Source: Mesorhizobium sp. dw_380 (GTDB taxonomy: Bacteria > Pseudomonadota > Alphaproteobacteria > Rhizobiales > Rhizobiaceae). From it: a DNA stretch of 64,000 nucleotides. The position numbers were made by a program, and so were the translations under genes. Positions 62,388-64,000 of the stretch are shown here, piece by piece. The notes beneath the pieces were generated by a model. That model made no database searches. It saw nothing but the letters and a program-made list of their open reading frames with translations, and had not been told where the DNA came from. Each line of letters begins with the position of its first letter. The first letter of the stretch is position 1. The DNA lies in NCBI RefSeq assembly GCF_018588885.1, contig NZ_JAFFIW010000018.1, positions 1-64,000 on the forward strand, given 5' to 3'.

Positions 62388-63050
62388 GTGACCGGCAACG
62401 TTGTGCGAATCGGCGGCAAGGGCGTCCTCTTCGTCATGGCGGTGCAGGCCGAATACGGCCCGCATTTGCAGCGGCTGTTCTCGCCGCTGATGACGGGCGT
62501 CGGCCCGGTCGAGGCAGGTGTGCGGCTCGGCGCCGAACTCTCCCGGTTGAAGTCTGAAAAAGCCTTGCCGGATATCGTCGTATCGCTGGGCTCAGCCGGC
62601 AGCCGGATGCTCGAACAAACCGAAGTCTATCAGGCCGTCTCCGTCAGCTATCGCGACATCGATGCATCGCCGCTCGGCTTCGAGAAAGGCGCGACGCCGT
62701 TTCTCGACCTGCCGGTGACCGTGCCGCTGCCGTTCAGGATTCCGCGGATCAAGCAGGCCACCCTATCGACCGGCGGTGCGATCATCACAGGCGTGGCCTA
62801 TGACACAATCGCGGCCGACATGGTCGACATGGAAACCTTCGCCTGCCTGCGCGCGTGCCAGCTGTTCGATGTGCCCCTGATCGGACTGCGCGGCATTTCC
62901 GACGGCGCGGCTGATCTCAGGCACGTCGGTGACTGGACCGAATATCTGCATATCATTGACGAGAAGCTGGCCGGGGCGGTCCAACTGCTGGAACAGTCGA
63001 TCGCCTCCGGCGCAATCGATTTCAGACCCGCTGACGCGGCAGGTTTTTAG
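62388..63050 (+). CDS. 5'-methylthioadenosine/S-adenosylhomocysteine nucleosidase-like phosphorylase-fold protein
   Basis: 220 residues from GTG 62388. The PNP/UDP fold segments are visible: GKGVLFVMAVQAEYGP, VSLGSAGSR, and DMVDMETFACLRAC with the ribose-contact Met-Glu, then GLRGISDGAADL, where the Asp is the catalytic acid in MTA/SAH nucleosidases. It would release adenine from MTA or SAH in methyl-cycle salvage. Its 3' end overlaps the convergent gene by 29 bases. Confidence 0.87.
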   Translation: MTGNVVRIGGKGVLFVMAVQAEYGPHLQRLFSPLMTGVGPVEAGVRLGAELSRLKSEKALPDIVVSLGSAGSRMLEQTEVYQAVSVSYRDIDASPLGFEKGATPFLDLPVTVPLPFRIPRIKQATLSTGGAIITGVAYDTIAADMVDMETFACLRACQLFDVPLIGLRGISDGAADLRHVGDWTEYLHIIDEKLAGAVQLLEQSIASGAIDFRPADAAGF

Positions 63051-63348
63051 CGTTACCGAACAGCACCCCGATCATCTTGAAGCGAACGGCGTTGTCGCGG
63101 TTGACATAGGTGACGGATCCCGGCTCATGGTCCAAGGTCCAGCGCCCTGTCACACCCGTGTCCCAGTCTGTGACATAGCCATCATCGAGCATCCGCCATC
63201 GCCCGCTGCGCGCCTCGCCGTCATCGAGCAGCATGTGCGCGGCACCTTCATTTTCGAAATAGACGTAAGCCTCCTTGCCGTTTCGCTCCAACACGTGGGT
63301 CGTGCCCGGAATGAGGATTGCAAGATGTTCCTTTTGCAATGCCGTCAT
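63022..63348 (-). CDS. Conserved protein of unknown function, divergent from marR
   Basis: 108 residues from ATG 63348, supported by AGGAG six bases upstream; the open frame extends to 63417, into the marR operator. It has no signal or membrane segment. Features include GKEAYVYFENEGAAHMLLDDG and DWDTGVTGRWTLDHEPGSVTYV; a beta-rich small domain is likely. No family recognised. Being divergent from the MarR gene across its operator, it is probably repressed by it. Confidence 0.75.
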   Translation of the reverse strand: MTALQKEHLAILIPGTTHVLERNGKEAYVYFENEGAAHMLLDDGEARSGRWRMLDDGYVTDWDTGVTGRWTLDHEPGSVTYVNRDNAVRFKMIGVLFGNAKNLPRQRV

Positions 63349-63407
63349 GTTTTTCTCCTGAGTGAAGTCGGCGATTGCCTCGACCGGCATCGCCGCGTAA
63401 GGTGGGT

Positions 63408-63432
63408 AAGTAGTCAAGATGCTTGACTACTT
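63408..63432. promoter_or_regulatory. MarR operator 1
   Basis: AAGTAGTCAAG and CTTGACTACTT are perfect 11-bp arms around ATG. The core GTCAAG-N3-CTTGAC recurs 39 bases downstream. It lies between the divergent marR and unknown gene, and covers the first in-frame ATG of marR. Confidence 0.8.
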
Positions 63433-63928
63433 AGAGGGTGGATTGAATTTGGTCAAGCATCTTGACGAAAAATCCGAAGCGTTGCCCGATCACATCGGCT
63501 GGCGGCTGTGGCAGGCAAGCCGTGCCTGGCAGGCAGAGTTCGCCGCCGCCATGCGCGTCGCCGGCCACGGCTGGTTCACTGAAGCGCGCGCCGCCCTGCT
63601 TGGCCATATCCCGCGCGTCGGCACCCGCCAGTCGACCCTGATTGATCGCTCGGCAATCTCCAAACAAGCGGTTCAGCAATTGCTCGATGGGTTGGAGACG
63701 GAAGGCGTGCTGGAGCGTCTGCCCGACCCGAAGGACGGCCGCAGCAAACTTGTGCGCTACACGCACAAGGGGCTGGACGCGCTGCGCGACGGCGACCGCA
63801 TCAAGCTCCAGATCGAACAGGATTACATTGCCCGTCTCGGCCAGCAGCGGTTCGCGGCACTGATGGATGCGCTGCGGGCGCTCGACGCGAGGCAGGCGGG
63901 GGCGATCGATCGAGAGGCGGGCGTTTAG
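63419..63928 (+). CDS. MarR family transcriptional regulator
   Basis: 169 residues if ATG 63419 is used. A winged HTH is visible at about 75-135 (ISKQAVQQLLDGLETEGVLERLPDPKDGRSKLVRYT, split by the wing DGRS). The first ATG lies inside a palindromic operator, and GAGGG at 63434 fits a TTG at 63449 (then NLVKHLDEKSEAL; the protein would be 159 residues), so the start is uncertain. It probably represses itself and the divergent unknown gene until a small phenolic or similar ligand binds. Confidence 0.87.
   Translation: MLDYLEGGLNLVKHLDEKSEALPDHIGWRLWQASRAWQAEFAAAMRVAGHGWFTEARAALLGHIPRVGTRQSTLIDRSAISKQAVQQLLDGLETEGVLERLPDPKDGRSKLVRYTHKGLDALRDGDRIKLQIEQDYIARLGQQRFAALMDALRALDARQAGAIDREAGV
63452..63466. 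promoter_or_regulatory. MarR operator 2
   Basis: GTCAAGCATCTTGAC is the exact reverse complement of the core of operator 1 (GTCAAGATGCTTGAC), 39 bases centre to centre. It falls at the start of the marR reading frame. Confidence 0.72.
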
Positions 63929-64000
63929 TGGACGGCGAGCCTCGCAACCCATTGCGCCGACTCGTTTCTTTCTTTAAACGCTCGCCATGAAAACAGCCAA

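Noticed and set aside
63987..64000. ATGAAAACAGCC at the right edge as the start of a new gene
   Set aside because: Only four codons are visible and no ribosome binding site is clear, so it cannot be supported.

Overview
The window reads as chromosomal DNA of a Mesorhizobium-like rhizobium (Alphaproteobacteria). Most of it is high-GC. It has a DUF768 protein (a family I know mainly from Mesorhizobium), an AbcR-type small RNA, a RegB/RegA-type two-component pair, a plant-type glutamate-cysteine ligase, a HisZ-dependent short HisG, and several rhizobial palindromic repeats. No rRNA, tRNA, CRISPR array, prophage or intact insertion sequence was seen. Genus is inferred from gene content and style, not from a database search.

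Layout. 1-10 kb: remnant of a FAD monooxygenase and an MFS transporter on the minus strand, then a tightly overlapping plus-strand operon cyoABCD - SURF1 - redox sensor kinase - response regulator, which puts a bo3-type quinol oxidase and a quinone-sensing regulatory pair in one transcript; a DUF763 gene follows. 10-23.3 kb: KTSC and AlkB genes, then a divergent catabolic locus. On the minus strand it has RpiR regulator, isochorismatase-type hydrolase, glutamine-synthetase-like ligase, N-formylglutamate-amidohydrolase-like enzyme and an aminotransferase stub. On the plus strand it has a FAD amine/amino-acid oxidoreductase, a branched-chain-type ABC importer with a fused permease-ATPase, ornithine cyclodeaminase and a 2-oxoglutarate oxygenase. 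This resembles a gamma-glutamylation route for an amine or amino acid.

23.3-36 kb: a lower-GC GT25 glycosyltransferase islet, an AbcR-like sRNA, SDR, DUF768, P1 peptidase, xseA, LysR, DUF1127, a DUF937 repeat protein, gshA, rsmE, an unknown protein and a class I amidotransferase. 36-47 kb: small membrane protein, phosphoesterase, lldD with its GntR regulator, DUF3422, glcDEF, a divergent folD and an L,D-transpeptidase. The lldR and glcD promoters share one operator design (ACTGGT, 11 bases, WCCART), so lactate and glycolate oxidation may be under one regulator.

47-64 kb: tag, the hisS-hisZ-hisG operon (hisS has an abruptly AT-richer, enlarged internal segment), an acyl-CoA synthetase, LysR/methyltransferase/membrane protein, the oxyR-katG divergent pair, aqpZ, an RsmB-like methyltransferase, a PaaI-type thioesterase, an MTA/SAH-nucleosidase-like protein, and a divergent unknown gene/MarR pair with a clear two-site palindromic operator.
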